Assembly (NCBI GenBank): GCA_963277665.1
Contig: OY728152.1
Coordinates: 1,185,020,357 to 1,185,084,356, forward strand
Direction of reading: 5' to 3'
Length of the DNA: 64,000 nt
From: Viscum album
Taxonomy: Eukaryota > Streptophyta > Magnoliopsida > Santalales > Viscaceae
Shown here: positions 11,447 through 22,499 of the stretch, in pieces
How the letters are laid out: every line of letters begins with the position of its first letter
Numbering within the stretch: position 1 is the first letter of the stretch
Notes under the pieces: model-generated
Database searches by the model: none
What the model saw: the letters and a program-made list of their open reading frames with translations, nothing else
What the model was told of the DNA's origin: nothing
Translations under genes and position numbers: made by a program

Positions 11447-12387
11447 CTGGTTAGATTGACTAATTCTTTTTTAGTTATATGATATTATGAATCTAGAATA
11501 AGTTTATTTTGGGGTATCTATGGAAATTATTAATCGATCATGGAGGATATGTGATTTGGTTAATAACTTTTCAATATAACAATTTAAGAGTAACTGATGA
11601 TTGGAGATAAATGTTATGTTTTTTCTTGGAAGACTATGTGATTAAATCCTTATGAGATTTGGGTTTCAGAATTAGTTTTGGTTACTTTGAATAATTTTAT
11701 GGATTTATTTTTATTGAATTCTCTTTATTGAACTTTGGGTATTGTTTGAAAATTGTTGGAGATTTAGAATAGATTTTTTTATAATGGATTATCCTTTTTG
11801 GGTATTATATGAACTTGTAATAACCTTTTTTGTTTTGGTTTTGGTTAAGGTCTAATGTCATGGGAAATATATTGTTCTCTTTTTTGTATTAGGTGATTCT
11901 CATGATGTTGATTATAATACTCTTAATGTGGAGAAGCCTTCCTAAATATTAGTCTTTTGGAGATAATATGAGTTTGTGTTAGAAATCTAGTAAATGTTGA
12001 AAGTCAACATGACAATTAAGTATGTTTCCTTATTATTTAGTTATGCTCATAAATAAATTCCATAATGAAAATAAACTTAAAACTAAAATGATGTTTGGTA
12101 AATTTTCTTACTGGGGAATCAAATACCGTTTAACCCATCAAAAGTTTGTGATTTTCTGGTGGTTAACATTTTCCTAAACATGTTTTCTATCACTCTACAT
12201 ATGAACATGACCCATTTTTTTCTTACATATCCATCTTTTCATGGAATCCTATTATGAGTTAACTCATGTGACCTTTGTACTTAACTTTCTCTATTTTAGT
12301 GTGATATTTATACCGACTCTAGTTCTGATGTGAGACTTTCAATGAAGTTTTTGTGCCCAATTTTAGAATTGCGAGGACGCATTTCCC

Positions 12388-12402
12388 AAAAAGGGGGAAG
12401 GA
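12388..12402 (+). other. Polypurine tract before LTR copy C
   Basis: AAAAAGGGGGAAGGA immediately before TGTAGCACCCC. Same arrangement as 5791-5803. Confidence 0.8.
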
Positions 12403-14031
12403 TGTAGCACCCCAGGTAATTATAGAATATGAAAATTTTAAATTTATTAATATTTTTGAATAAAATGTTAATATTAATTTAAAGGTAACGCTATGATCGA
12501 TGGTGTACCCAATGCACAACAACGAGTTTCATGGAAATCTTACTTTGCACTCTAATAATAAAATACAATAATTTAAAATGGTAGTTAACGCCTTTCCATT
12601 GTAATGGTGGGAATGAACAGAACTAACTAAAAAATGATTATATATGTTTTTCAAATATGTTTACTTTTGTCCAATAAATGTTAGAGGCTTAAAAAACAAA
12701 TGAATCCAATTTTAAGCGTATCTATTCTAATATTCTTTAAAAGGTCGATTAACAGCCTTTTGATGGAAAACCATTTTTAAATCCAATTTTTGAAAATTTT
12801 ATATGTTATATTGGACCAAATAAGATCCATCTTTATAATCGGGATATCAAATTTTACTTTCTGTTTGTTTTTGTAATTTTTTCAATATAGTTCATTTTTA
12901 ATGGATAAGTGAGAATTGATGTATTTTTATTCAAAACCTCTTTTTAATATAATTTATTTATATTATTAGATAATCATTTGAAATGGTTTTAAAGTGAAAT
13001 TAGAATATTTTTTTCCATTTAATCCAATGGTGGTCATTGGAATTAATTACACTTTGAAATTGGACTTAAACTAGTGTCAATCTTTTAAAAGATATTGTTT
13101 CTTTAAAACAAGATATTTGTTTTGACATAAAGAATTAGTTCTTAAATTAATTAATGAAACTTATATGTTTTGAATTTTTTAAAATAGATATCATTTTTTA
13201 ATTCAGAATATCAAATATAGATTAGGGTGAATTTTTGGCATTTTTCTGAAAAACATCAATTTTTGATGAATAGTGAAACAACTAAGTGGTAGTTAAAAAA
13301 ACCGATTTTTCGTTTAAATAAAACTTTACGACTTATGTGATTTGAATTTAAAAAATCCAACATACATGGTTTTCATTTAGAAGTATAATGTGTCTCAATG
13401 GGATTAAAATAAATTTTTGGTGAATAGTAACTTTAATGTTTTATTAATCGCGATTAAAGGTAATTAGTGTAATTTAAGGTAAATATAATTATATAACAAT
13501 AAGAAATTACCTTTACACTTGTCATACACTTATTGGATAAGTCATGGCCGACCATGAAAATCCATGGGTAATCTTGGGGACCCCATGGGGCCACATGGGG
13601 AAGAAAATGACATTAATAACATTTTATTTGAAGTTAAAATAAAAATGTCACAAACATGTATTATTTTACAAAATAAATTTTTACATGGGGTTATACAAGT
13701 CATATTTTTTACTATAAGTATTCATTAGAAAGACAAAACGATTTCCTATATCATGATATTTTTTTGTACAATTTTTAGACATTAAATAAATATATTTATT
13801 TATGACACCATGATGATGCAGTAATTACCTCATTAATGAGCGATTTAAATAAAATGAGAAGATAAGGTAAAATATAAGACATACACTTTTCAAAAACCTA
13901 TTTGAAGGGAATTATTCAAACCCTTATCATCTTATCAACCAAATAAATAATTGTGGTACTTTTATTATCCGAAAATAATATTATAATAAAGTAACTTTTC
14001 AAGACATTCCAAGAGTGCCCCTCCTCCCTCT

Positions 14032-14038
14032 TATAAAA
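14032..14038 (+). promoter_or_regulatory. TATA box of LTR copy C
   Basis: TATAAAA in the same pyrimidine-rich context as copies A and B. Confidence 0.65.
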
Positions 14039-14578
14039 GGCCCCCACCTCTACCCCCTTACCCACACCTCTGAAGCCTTAAACTCGACCAAAATCATCTA
14101 ATTTTATCTATCTACATCCCTCTATTCATCCTATAAGCCTTACCTTAGGCATAAAAATCTTCAAGAAACCATTTTGGTTCAAACAAAAGGGAGTTACCTG
14201 ATTTAATGGTAATGTCCTCTCTTACATTCAGTTGTTTTATTTTGCTTCTCCAACCCCCTAAAATCTTTTTATTACTATCTTTTGTAACAAACCCAGTATA
14301 TTAAATATATTAGGATGTTGTTTTGGGAAGGATTATAGCTACACTTACACAGACCTCTGTCTAATTGTTAAAGAACATACTGTTTTGGTGGATAGCGAAT
14401 TACTGCCTCACGAAACGATGATTGTTCTATCTTATCATACCACCACTCATGATAGCCATTTTGATGGAACTATATTTTTTTATGATAAATATTATATTTA
14501 TTTCCTCACTAGACTTCTGTATTTTAAATTTAAAACATACCTTTATTCTTTTCATGTTGTGCAAATGCGATAATTTCA

Positions 14579-14606
14579 TTTGGGGAAGTGTGGACTACTG
14601 CCCCCT
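14579..14606 (+). other. Conserved LTR island 1, copy C
   Basis: GTGGACTACTGCCCCCT, one change from copy A. Confidence 0.6.
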
Positions 14607-14706
14607 TTAGTGATGTGTCTCGTTCATGGAATACATTGAATGTATAGAGACTAAAATTAATGAACTTATGTGACCTATATAACATATAAATGATACTTGA
14701 ATTATA

Positions 14707-14724
14707 ATATATATATATATATAT
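14707..14724. repeat. AT dinucleotide microsatellite
   Basis: (AT)n run in LTR copy C, at the same place as the runs in copies A and B but of different length. Confidence 0.8.
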
Positions 14725-14771
14725 CTTATTTAGTTTTAATTCCATTAAATACAAAATAGAAATGAAAGTAT

Positions 14772-14812
14772 CGTTCATGCGTATATACGGCTTAACGCCT
14801 CCATGAACGGTG
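14772..14812 (+). other. Conserved LTR island 2, copy C (8-bp stem)
   Basis: CGTTCATG and CATGAACG form a perfect 8-bp inverted repeat. This is the longest stem among the five copies. Confidence 0.6.
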
Positions 14813-15817
14813 CATTTCATTTATTATCTATAAATGTTATGTATTATTATAAATGAAAGTATATAATGGATATATATTATATATATTATATCTACATCAT
14901 CAATATAATTCTGGATATAATGGATAGTTTACCACATTAACAACATGCAATTATAAGAAGTTTATTTTTGACTCAAGTACCAATGATCGAAAAAATGACC
15001 ATTATTAACATTAATAAATACATAATGTTAATAACATGTTAATAAGTGATATAAAAGTAATAATGAACGTGAATAATGTTCTTAATCAAGTAGTAATTAA
15101 TTCTAGTTTATTATTCAGGAATATAATTAAACGAACAAGACAAGTCGGACGTGAGGTAAGGGATCCTACAACTCTTTCTTTTCAAGTAATATATTATATT
15201 TCATTTCTTTTATGCTCCAAATTCTTATGTTGGAGGATGTTATTTAATATTAACCATACTGTAATATTTATTTTCATATTATGAGAGACCCCCTCTTACT
15301 GTCATCAATTCATTTTAAGAATCTTTATGTGGCGTCGTTAGGCTGCCGAGTTTTCGTAAGGGATTTTTCATCTCACTTTTATTCCTGTGGGATTTATGCT
15401 AAATTTTCCACTATTTTCTTTGTGTTGTGTATGTACTTCCCATTATTCTACTATTTTTGTAGTATAGTATAATTTATGGGTATTTAAATATTTATTTTAT
15501 GACCCTTCTTCCATGGGGTGTACGTTTCGAAAGGTACCCAAATCAGTAAGGGAACCTCTCACACTCCTCATCTAAAAAGAATTATTTTGGTTTTCTCTTT
15601 TAATCTTATTACGATGGGATATGTTCTTATATATCCTAATTTCTGTAAATGTTATGTCCTAGTGATGAGATACCCCTTTTTATCTCTCATCATCCCATTT
15701 TTGGAATTCTAATGTGATGTCGTTAGGCTGTCAAATTTCCGTAAGGGAACTTCTTAACCCAATTTAAATTATTTGGGTTAAACCTCTATTTATTGATTTT
15801 ATTATGGAAATATAATG

Positions 15818-15822
15818 TGTAA
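15818..15822. repeat. Target site duplication, left copy (TGTAA)
   Basis: TGTAA immediately left of the nested element. It is repeated perfectly at 27132-27136. A 5-bp duplication is typical of Ty3/gypsy integration. Confidence 0.9.
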
Positions 15823-16626
15823 TGTCACGACCTGTCCTCGGGGCCCGTGCCGTGACTACCCCAAGCCTTCCTTCCATAGGCCAGGGGCTGGCGACTAGCA
15901 CCAAGGCGTAAATCCCGGTAAAAAGGGAAGGCATTGCCTTTGTAAAGTAAACAAGCACCACAGAGTACAAGAGGAAGAAGTAAACACTAAATAAAAACTT
16001 AGTAAAACAGTAAGTACGGAATGTAAAAGGGGCCGGAAATAAAAGCCCAACTGTAAAGTACAACTCGAAAGGGAAAACAACAACTGTAAAGTAAAGCCGC
16101 TATGCCGAGCTGTCAACTGGAAATCCCACCTGAAGGGTGGGTAAAGATAGCTCCACTGCTCATCGGGTCCCGCCGTCTACTCCGAGTGTGTCCCTCCCAG
16201 TGGTCCACCTCCAGGTACCGTCCTGCTCTGCAAGCCACAACCACGATCAATGTTGTCTGTCGTCTGCAACCAACACAACGTAGTGCGGGCATAGCCCGTG
16301 CATGGGTGAGTATAAGATACTCAGTAGGGACCCTGAGACCCCCGAAAGTCTCCCAAAATCCATAAAGGATAAACCAGAATGGAAACATACAATCTTGAAG
16401 TAACAACCGATTATTCTTAGGTATATGCCCATACATATACCAAAGTCATCAATTCCAATACGCTGCATCCTCCGAGACCATGTACAACTCAGTCCACATA
16501 AGAATGTATACGTATTCCACACAAGGATGAACAACACAATCCACACAGGAAAGTAAACAGGATTCAGCTCACACATGTATACTTCTTCGAAGACGATAGA
16601 GATGATCACTGATCCATCTAAGTCGT

Positions 16627-16830
16627 CGGACCCACAAAGGATCGATAGGTACTAACCCCCGCAACGACCCACACAGGATCGGTAGGAAACTATCCCCCGC
16701 AAAGACCCACACAGGATCAGACCCACATAGGATCTGTAGGCGCTGGCTCACCCAGAACCACTAAGCGCTGACCCACACAGGATCAGACCCACACAGGATT
16801 GGTAGCACTGATCCACATAGGATCGCTGAG
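16627..16830. repeat. GACCCACACAGGATC short repeats in LTR (left copy)
   Basis: About eight imperfect copies of GACCCACACAGGATCGG, partly adjacent and partly separated by 20-45 bp spacers. The equivalent array in the other LTR is at 24728-24930. Confidence 0.75.
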
Positions 16831-17449
16831 TGTTGTAGTCATCGTCGTCAAATCCACTGAGGATATCTGTACAGTCGTTGTCGTAGTCACAGTAGCAGTC
16901 GCAGCCAGCACTAGGGTTCCTGTACACAGTAAGCTCGTTCGGGAGGGTCCGCCCCACGATACGAGAGGCTGATTCATCAACTGACACATAGTCTAGGGTT
17001 GATGTATCCAAAAGTTCTGTATCGTCTACAGGAACTCAACGTCGCAGACGACGCGTCCATCGGACGCCCGATTTGAGAGTTATTGGCTTTTTCGTCCCAG
17101 GGGTCCAGTTGGTTTTTAAGGAAAAACCAACCCGACCATACTCCACCTTCGTCCAAACCTCGGGTGGAGTAAGCCAAAAGATCTGTCTCACTAAGAGTAA
17201 ACCACCAAAGTTGACAGCACGTCAATAGGACGTCTGTAGCTCAAGATAAGAGTGTTTCCGCTCCGAGGGCCCGGTTGGTTTCGTGTATGAACCAACCTGT
17301 CCAAACTCAATGTATTCCGAATCCTTGAGTACGATATGTCAAAACGACCGTCTAATTCCAAGGATCGTGTCACCGCTGACGGCGTGTCGATCGGAGGTCC
17401 GTAGCCCGAGTTATGGGAATTTGAACCCATATGGTCTGATAATGGGGGT

Positions 17450-17950
17450 TTCGGGCCTAGACCGACCCGGCCTGCGACCCCATGGGTCGGCCCGAATCGG
17501 GTCGACCTGCCCCGGTCCTGGTCAGCCCGGCATGGTGCGGCCCGGCCTGGCCCGGCGTGGCGGTCCGGCCCGGCTGGGCACAGTGCGCCCAGCGCGATGC
17601 CGTCTCGGCCTTCGGCCGAGCTGTTGGAAAAGGCGGGGGGCCTGCCGCCCTTGAGTAACCGTGCCCCCGCATTAATGAGGGGTCGTTTGAAGCCGTCCGG
17701 GGGAATTTAATTCCCCCATCTCCAACCTTTCCGGTTGGCCCGACCTGGCCGGCCGGTTCCTTCTCAACGGGATCGGCGATGGCCGGTCCCCTTTCGGCTC
17801 TGTCGCCGGCGGCCCGGTACCGGCCGCCGGTCACCCTGCTCTGTCACGGCCCGGAACCGGCCGCGGCCCTTTTCATCCGGCGTGGTGCGACGGTACCACG
17901 CCTCTCCACCGCGGCCCCACTTCGTCCGCGGCGTCTTTAGTTTTCTTTGA
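17450..17950. other. GC-rich core of the left LTR
   Basis: Dense CCCGGCC and GGCCGG words, in strong contrast to the AT-rich host DNA. It includes an insertion of about 80 bp (near 17491-17570) built of CGGCCCGGCCTGG-like words, missing from the right LTR. Not a CpG-island promoter of a host gene: no gene follows. Confidence 0.7.
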
Positions 17951-18055
17951 CGTGGTGCGATGGCGTCACGTTCTTAGACTTCTTTCCACGGTGCAGCGCG
18001 ACGGCGCCACACATTTCCTTCTGCATGAATCCACGTGGTGCGACGACACCACACC
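17879..18055. repeat. Four imperfect hairpin repeats in LTR (left copy)
   Basis: Units at 17879-17902, 17949-17970, 17986-18012 and 18031-18055 share a GTGGTGCGACGRYRCCAC-like plan. The first has a perfect 8-bp stem (GGCGTGGT/ACCACGCC) and an 8-nt loop. The right LTR has the same four near 25906-26083 with altered but mostly paired stems. Confidence 0.6.
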
Positions 18056-19108
18056 ATTCCAAACCAATCCACAAGGAATCAATCATAAAAAAAGGGAGGT
18101 GGGTCGGCCGTGTTTTTGTGGACCGACCCCCTCGCGTAATTTGATAACAATTGGTTTTAAACCACAAAGATCAACAAGTTGATATTCAAAACAAAATAAC
18201 TAAACAAACCCCTACCTCGGTTTCAGGAACGTGGTACGTCAATGAGCTGCGGAAAACGAGTGTCGCGGATGTCGGGCGTCACGGAAGACGAACGTCGATT
18301 CTGTTGTCGTCGAGGTGCGTTCGAAGTGGAAACGTCGTTGGAAGAAGACGTCACGTTCTTCGGCGGAGATGTTCTTCGTTGAAGAACGATGTTCTTCGTC
18401 GGAGGTGTTCTTCACGTTGTTTGTCGATGTTGAAGAAGAAGATGACTCCAAACTTAGCACTTTCTCTCCCAAGTCATCACCATAAGAACAACTAACCCCA
18501 AAATAAAATAATCCTCCCACTTATTTTATTAACCTGACATAGGTTTTTAATTTCATGAGTTTGAAAATTCAAAACCCACATTTAACTCACTTATGTTATT
18601 AACATAAGATGTTATAAAATTAATGAGGTGATAAGTTATCAAAACGTAAATGGGGGGTTTAGAGGGGTTTGGAAAGTGAGGGGATGGGCTCGTGTGGGTC
18701 CCACACAACCTATCTTCTCAAGGTTGGTTATCACAAGTGGGTCCCACCCCCAACATCCTTACTTAGGATAAAACTACCAAGTGGAAGGAAAAAAAATTGT
18801 TAAATTTTTATTTTTAACTACCACAATAATTAATAACTCCCCTCGTGTAAATGCAACTCCGAAACAAGAGTTCCTAGGAAATTACCTGCACTGCGGTTCC
18901 ATTGGTGCCCTCAGAATTTGATTCCGGGCACCAGTTCAAAAGTTAGAAATTCCCGCTCGTTCGTTCACTGAATGTACCCGAGCCAAACTTCAGAAATTGA
19001 TTCCGGGCACACCGGGCCTCAGAATCAGGTTACATCAGAAACCGCGTTCTTGTAAAATTTCAATGAAAATTAAGAAAACATTTCCCTTGAATTTTATGGG
19101 TCTTTACA

Positions 19109-19121
19109 TTACTCCCACCTC
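19109..19121 (-). other. Polypurine tract of the nested chromovirus
   Basis: GAGGTGGGAGTAA on the - strand, immediately before the 3' LTR. Confidence 0.7.
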
Positions 19122-19175
19122 AGGGCTTTATGTCCCCGTAAAGATACATCAAAACTAGGGAAACAAATAAGGGTA

Positions 19176-19540
19176 CTAAGCATGAATCTGAGCCTCCCGC
19201 TCCCAAGTGCTCTCCAAGAGTTTCTCGTACTGCCATATGATGCGTACTAGAGGAATCGATCGTCCATGTAGGACACGCTCCAATTGATCCTCGATCTCCA
19301 CCGGGACCTCCGTTAAAGTCGCCCTATCGTCAATGTCTAGCTCCCCATGGTCAATGATGTGTGTCGGGTCGGGCACGTATCTCCTCAGCTGAGATATGTG
19401 GAAGACGTCGTGCACCCGGTGCAACTGAGGTGGTAGAGCCAGGCGATAAGCCACATTGCCAATCCTGCTGAGGACCTGGAAGGGTCTGATAAAGTGGGGA
19501 GATAACTTCCCACCTTGGCCAAATCTCCGTAAACCTTAGC
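19176..19540 (-). pseudogene. Integrase C-terminus (GPY/F) and chromodomain, chromovirus pol 3' end
   Basis: This tail follows the integrase core. A GPY/F-like motif (SPHFIRPFQVLSRIGNVAYR) is followed by HDVFHISQLRRYV, typical of chromovirus integrases, and then by a chromodomain: VPVEIEDQLERVLHGRSI, then PLVRIIWQYEKLLESTWERE. Chromodomains of this group are known to direct integration towards marked heterochromatin. The frame shifts within the GPY/F stretch (a second frame covers 19385-19573), so it is not continuous with the core. It ends at a TAG (19176-19178), 55 bp before the PPT. Confidence 0.82.
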
Positions 19541-20430
19541 GAGGTGAGACATGCAAGAAGACGTGGTCGCCATCCTCGAACTCTAGTGGCCTCTGCCTCC
19601 TGTCAGCGTATGACATATGCCGGCTATGAGCTGTCCCCATCCACTCCTGGATGACTTGGACCTTCTCTTTCATGGCCTGGACTAGCTTTGGTCCCACAAG
19701 TGCTGACTCCCCGGGGTCTGTCCAGCACAAAGGAGATCTGTAAGGTCAGCCGTACAATGCCTCGTACGGTGACATCCTTATGGTGGAGTGGTAGCTGTTG
19801 TTGAACGCAAACTCTACCAAAGGTAGGTGGTCCTCCTAGCTACGACCAAAGTCGAGGACACATGCGTGAAGCATGTCCTCGAGAGTCTAAATGGTCCTCT
19901 CCGTCTGAACATCCATCTAAGGGTGAAAGCTGCGTCTCGAACGCCTCCTTTAACCCCTTCCAAAGCTGAGAAGTAAAGCATGCATCTCGATTGGAGACGA
20001 TAGATGATGGCACACCATGAAGTCGTACAATTTCATGAACGTAATGTTGTCCCATGATCTCCATTGAGCCCTGCTCTTTGATGGGTAATAAGTGAGCCGA
20101 CTTAGTGAGTCGGTCGACAATCACCCAGATGGAGTCGTGACCTATGGAAGTGTGTGGAAGTCCAGTCACGAAGTCCATAGATATCCCATCCCACATCCAC
20201 TCCGGGACCTCCAAGGGTTGTACCAAGCCAACTGGTACTTGGTGATCTGCCTTCACCTGCTGGCAGGTGAGGCATCGAGAAACAAACTATGCCACAACCT
20301 TCTTCATGCCCGGCCACCAGTGCTGTCGACTGGGATCCTGGTACATCTTTACCACTCCAGGATGTACTTCCAAAGGAGAAGTGTGAAACTCTCTCAGCAC
20401 CTCCTCCCGTAGAGAAACCGGTACCAAGGT
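19536..20430 (-). pseudogene. Integrase, zinc-binding domain and catalytic core (broken)
   Basis: In order: an HHCC zinc domain near 20276-20400 (VHPGVVKMYQDPSRQHWWPG, then a TAG, then [12 protein letters not shown]), the core start [18 protein letters not shown], and the first catalytic Asp in [13 protein letters not shown]. At the second site SDRD reads SNRD, so the catalytic Asp appears to be Asn. Near 19925 the frame shifts and further stops occur. The third-site region (QTERTI) and NNSYHSTI are readable in the other frame. Integrase would join the cDNA to host DNA; this copy cannot. Confidence 0.82.
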
Positions 20431-20639
20431 ACGTCCTCTGAAAAGAATTTCATGCTCTGCTCCAAAGGAGAAACCATCAGGTGCCTGTCTTGAGGATATC
20501 TTTGCACGCCGCGTCTCGCAGTCGGTGTCCCCACACTGTTCCTCTCTGACCCGTTGTAGTAGTGGAGGATTGACTGTGAGGGCTCGAAGAAAAAGCTGCT
20601 CCATCTCTATCCACTAAGGATATCTGCAAAGCGGCTAGC

Positions 20640-21030
20640 TGCTCTGTCGCCTCCTCAAGTAGCTGAATGTCCGTCCTCCTGCTGAGGGCATCAGCTAACA
20701 CATTCCCCTTTCCAGGAGTATAGACTATCTCAAAGTCATAGTCCTGGAGGAACTCGAGCCATCGCCGCTGTCTCAGATTCAGGTCCTTCTGCGAGAAGAT
20801 GTACCTAAGACTCTGGTGGTCAGAAAAGTCTGTAAAGCGCTCGCCCATCAGAAAGTGTCTCCACGTCTTTAGGGCGAATACAACTACTGCTAACTCCAGG
20901 TCATGGGTAGTGTAGATCTTCTCATGCGGCCTCAAATGAAGTGATCCATAGGCGATCATTTCCCCCTCCTACATCAGGACACATACGATTCCGGTCCCTG
21001 ATGCATCACAATAGACTACGTACCCTACTC
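20640..21030 (-). pseudogene. RNase H domain of pol (broken)
   Basis: YCDASGTGIVCVLM near 20985-21026 holds the first catalytic Asp. A TAG follows at the next codon (CAG to TAG would be a C-to-T change). Downstream are [35 protein letters not shown], then [18 protein letters not shown] and ADALSRR, standard Ty3/gypsy RNase H and tether landmarks. The key Asp and Glu residues are present; the defects are the stops. Confidence 0.82.
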
Positions 21031-21099
21031 CCTCCTCAGGAAACCTCAAGATAGGTGCACTGGTCAATCTCTGTCTCATCTCCTTGATGCTCTGCTAAC

Positions 21100-22061
21100 A
21101 TCTGTCTGACCACACGAAGGGTTCCCCTTCTTCATCAAAGATGAGAGTGGTTCTGCAACTCTGAAGAAGTCTGGCATTAATCTCCATTAGTATCCATCTA
21201 ATCCCAAGAAACTCCGCACCTCTGTCACACTCTTGGGTGGCTCCCATGCTAGCACTGCCTCGATCTTCGCAGGATCCACTACAACTCCCGCCTCAGAGAT
21301 GATGTGTCCCAAGAAGTGTATCTCGCATATCCAGAACTGGCACTTCGAGAGCTTACCATAAATATGCTTCTCTCTAAGTGTGTCTAGTACAACCCTCAAG
21401 TCGTAGGCGTGCTCCTCCTTAGTCGTTGAGTAAATCAAAATGTCCTCGATGAAGACCACAACAAATCGATCAAGGTATGGCTGAATGAACCTATTCATAA
21501 GGTCCATGAACACTGCTGGAGCATTGGTTACACTGAAAGGCATAACCAAGAACTCATATTGGCCATACCGACATCTGAAGGCCGTCTTCTACAAGTCCTC
21601 GTCTCGAACTCTGAGCTGATGATAGCCTGACCTGAGATATATCTTCGAGAACCACCGTGCTCCTTTGAGCTGATCAAAGAGATCATAAATCCATGATAGT
21701 AGATACTTGTTCCTCACTGTCACCTAGTTCAGGTGACGATAATCGACACACAGTCATAAGCTCCCATCCGCCTTCTTGGAGAACAAAATCGGGGAAGCCA
21801 AGGGTGAAACACTAGGTCAGATAAACCCCTTTCCCTGCAAGTCCTCAAACTGTACCCATAGATCTCGAATCTTAGCGGGGGCAATCCAATATGCTGGAGT
21901 CGATACCGGGGTTGTCCCATGGAATAGGTCAATATAGAAGTCCATCTCTCTGCGAGGAGGTAACCCTGGAACGTTGTCGGGAAAACGTCCGCAAATTGAT
22001 CCACCACTGCAGGAAAACCAAGACTCTTCACGTCAACTGCTCCTAGGATGAGGCTATCCAA
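21100..22061 (-). pseudogene. Reverse transcriptase domain of pol (inactivated)
   Basis: Begins after a QFADVFP linker. Visible landmarks: [27 protein letters not shown] (motif A, where the catalytic Asp of KIDL is Tyr), [20 protein letters not shown], the catalytic box FIEDIL at 21436-21453 (first Asp of FIDD is Glu), [15 protein letters not shown] and EVRSFLGL. In-frame stops lie near 21588 and 21724. Two catalytic aspartates are changed, so the domain would be dead even without the stops. RT would copy element RNA to cDNA. Confidence 0.85.
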
Positions 22062-22490
22062 CTGATGAGTGATGGGATGTCCTCTACTCTGCAGAAGTCC
22101 ATCCTATGTTGCAAAGGCTCCCTTCTCGCTGGTGAAGGTGAACCTGCTCCCGTCGGTGCGTACACATCGCACCTTGCGCCTAAAACAGTCAATCTGTGCA
22201 TGGACCATAGATAACCAATCCATGCCCAAGATGACGTCGTAAGGCCTAGATGCCACTACAAGAAGATCCTATTCGATGCTCTCGCCTCCTAGAGTATGGT
22301 CACACTTCCGGCACCAGCGCGTAATCGTCGAGTCTGTTCCCGTAGGAGTCTCTAGTCGTAAGGTTCGAGCCAACAGCTCTGTCGGAATCTCTGAGTTCCG
22401 AACAAGGGAAGCGGCAATGAAAGAGTGACTCGCTCATGTGTCTATATGTACTACAGAAAGGGTGGAATAGACACAGATAGTTCCTCGAAT
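22062..22490 (-). pseudogene. Aspartic protease domain (inactivated)
   Basis: The active-site triad region reads D-T-stop-A-S-H-S-F-I near 22425-22450: the Gly codon of DTG is TGA. The downstream landmark YDVILGMDWLSMVHAQIDC is intact. Further stops occur. The protease normally matures the Gag-Pol polyprotein. Confidence 0.78.
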
Positions 22491-22499
22491 CATCTCGGG

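Larger units (their letters stand above)
10702..12402 (+). other. Internal region 2 of the large-LTR element
   Basis: 1.70 kb between LTR copies B and C, collinear with 4100-5803. It carries the same landmarks: PBS word, 75-codon frame, antisense tRNA-like unit and PPT. No pol motif is visible. Confidence 0.7.
15823..19108 (-). repeat. 3' LTR of the nested chromovirus (3286 bp)
   Basis: Downstream LTR in element orientation. Identical in layout to 23923-27131 except for about 80 bp of extra GC-rich sequence near 17491-17570. Within it are the ACACAGGATC repeats, a GC-rich core and four hairpin repeats. The open frames reported on both strands here are LTR shadows with no protein signature. 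Confidence 0.88.

Noticed and set aside
11276..11482. 68-residue + strand frame in the second internal region
   Set aside because: It reads through the antisense tRNA-like unit and is not open in the first internal region.
16102..18520. Many overlapping frames of 60-125 residues in the left chromovirus LTR
   Set aside because: They arise on both strands in GC-rich non-coding LTR with few stops. None has a motif and they are not consistently open in the other LTR.
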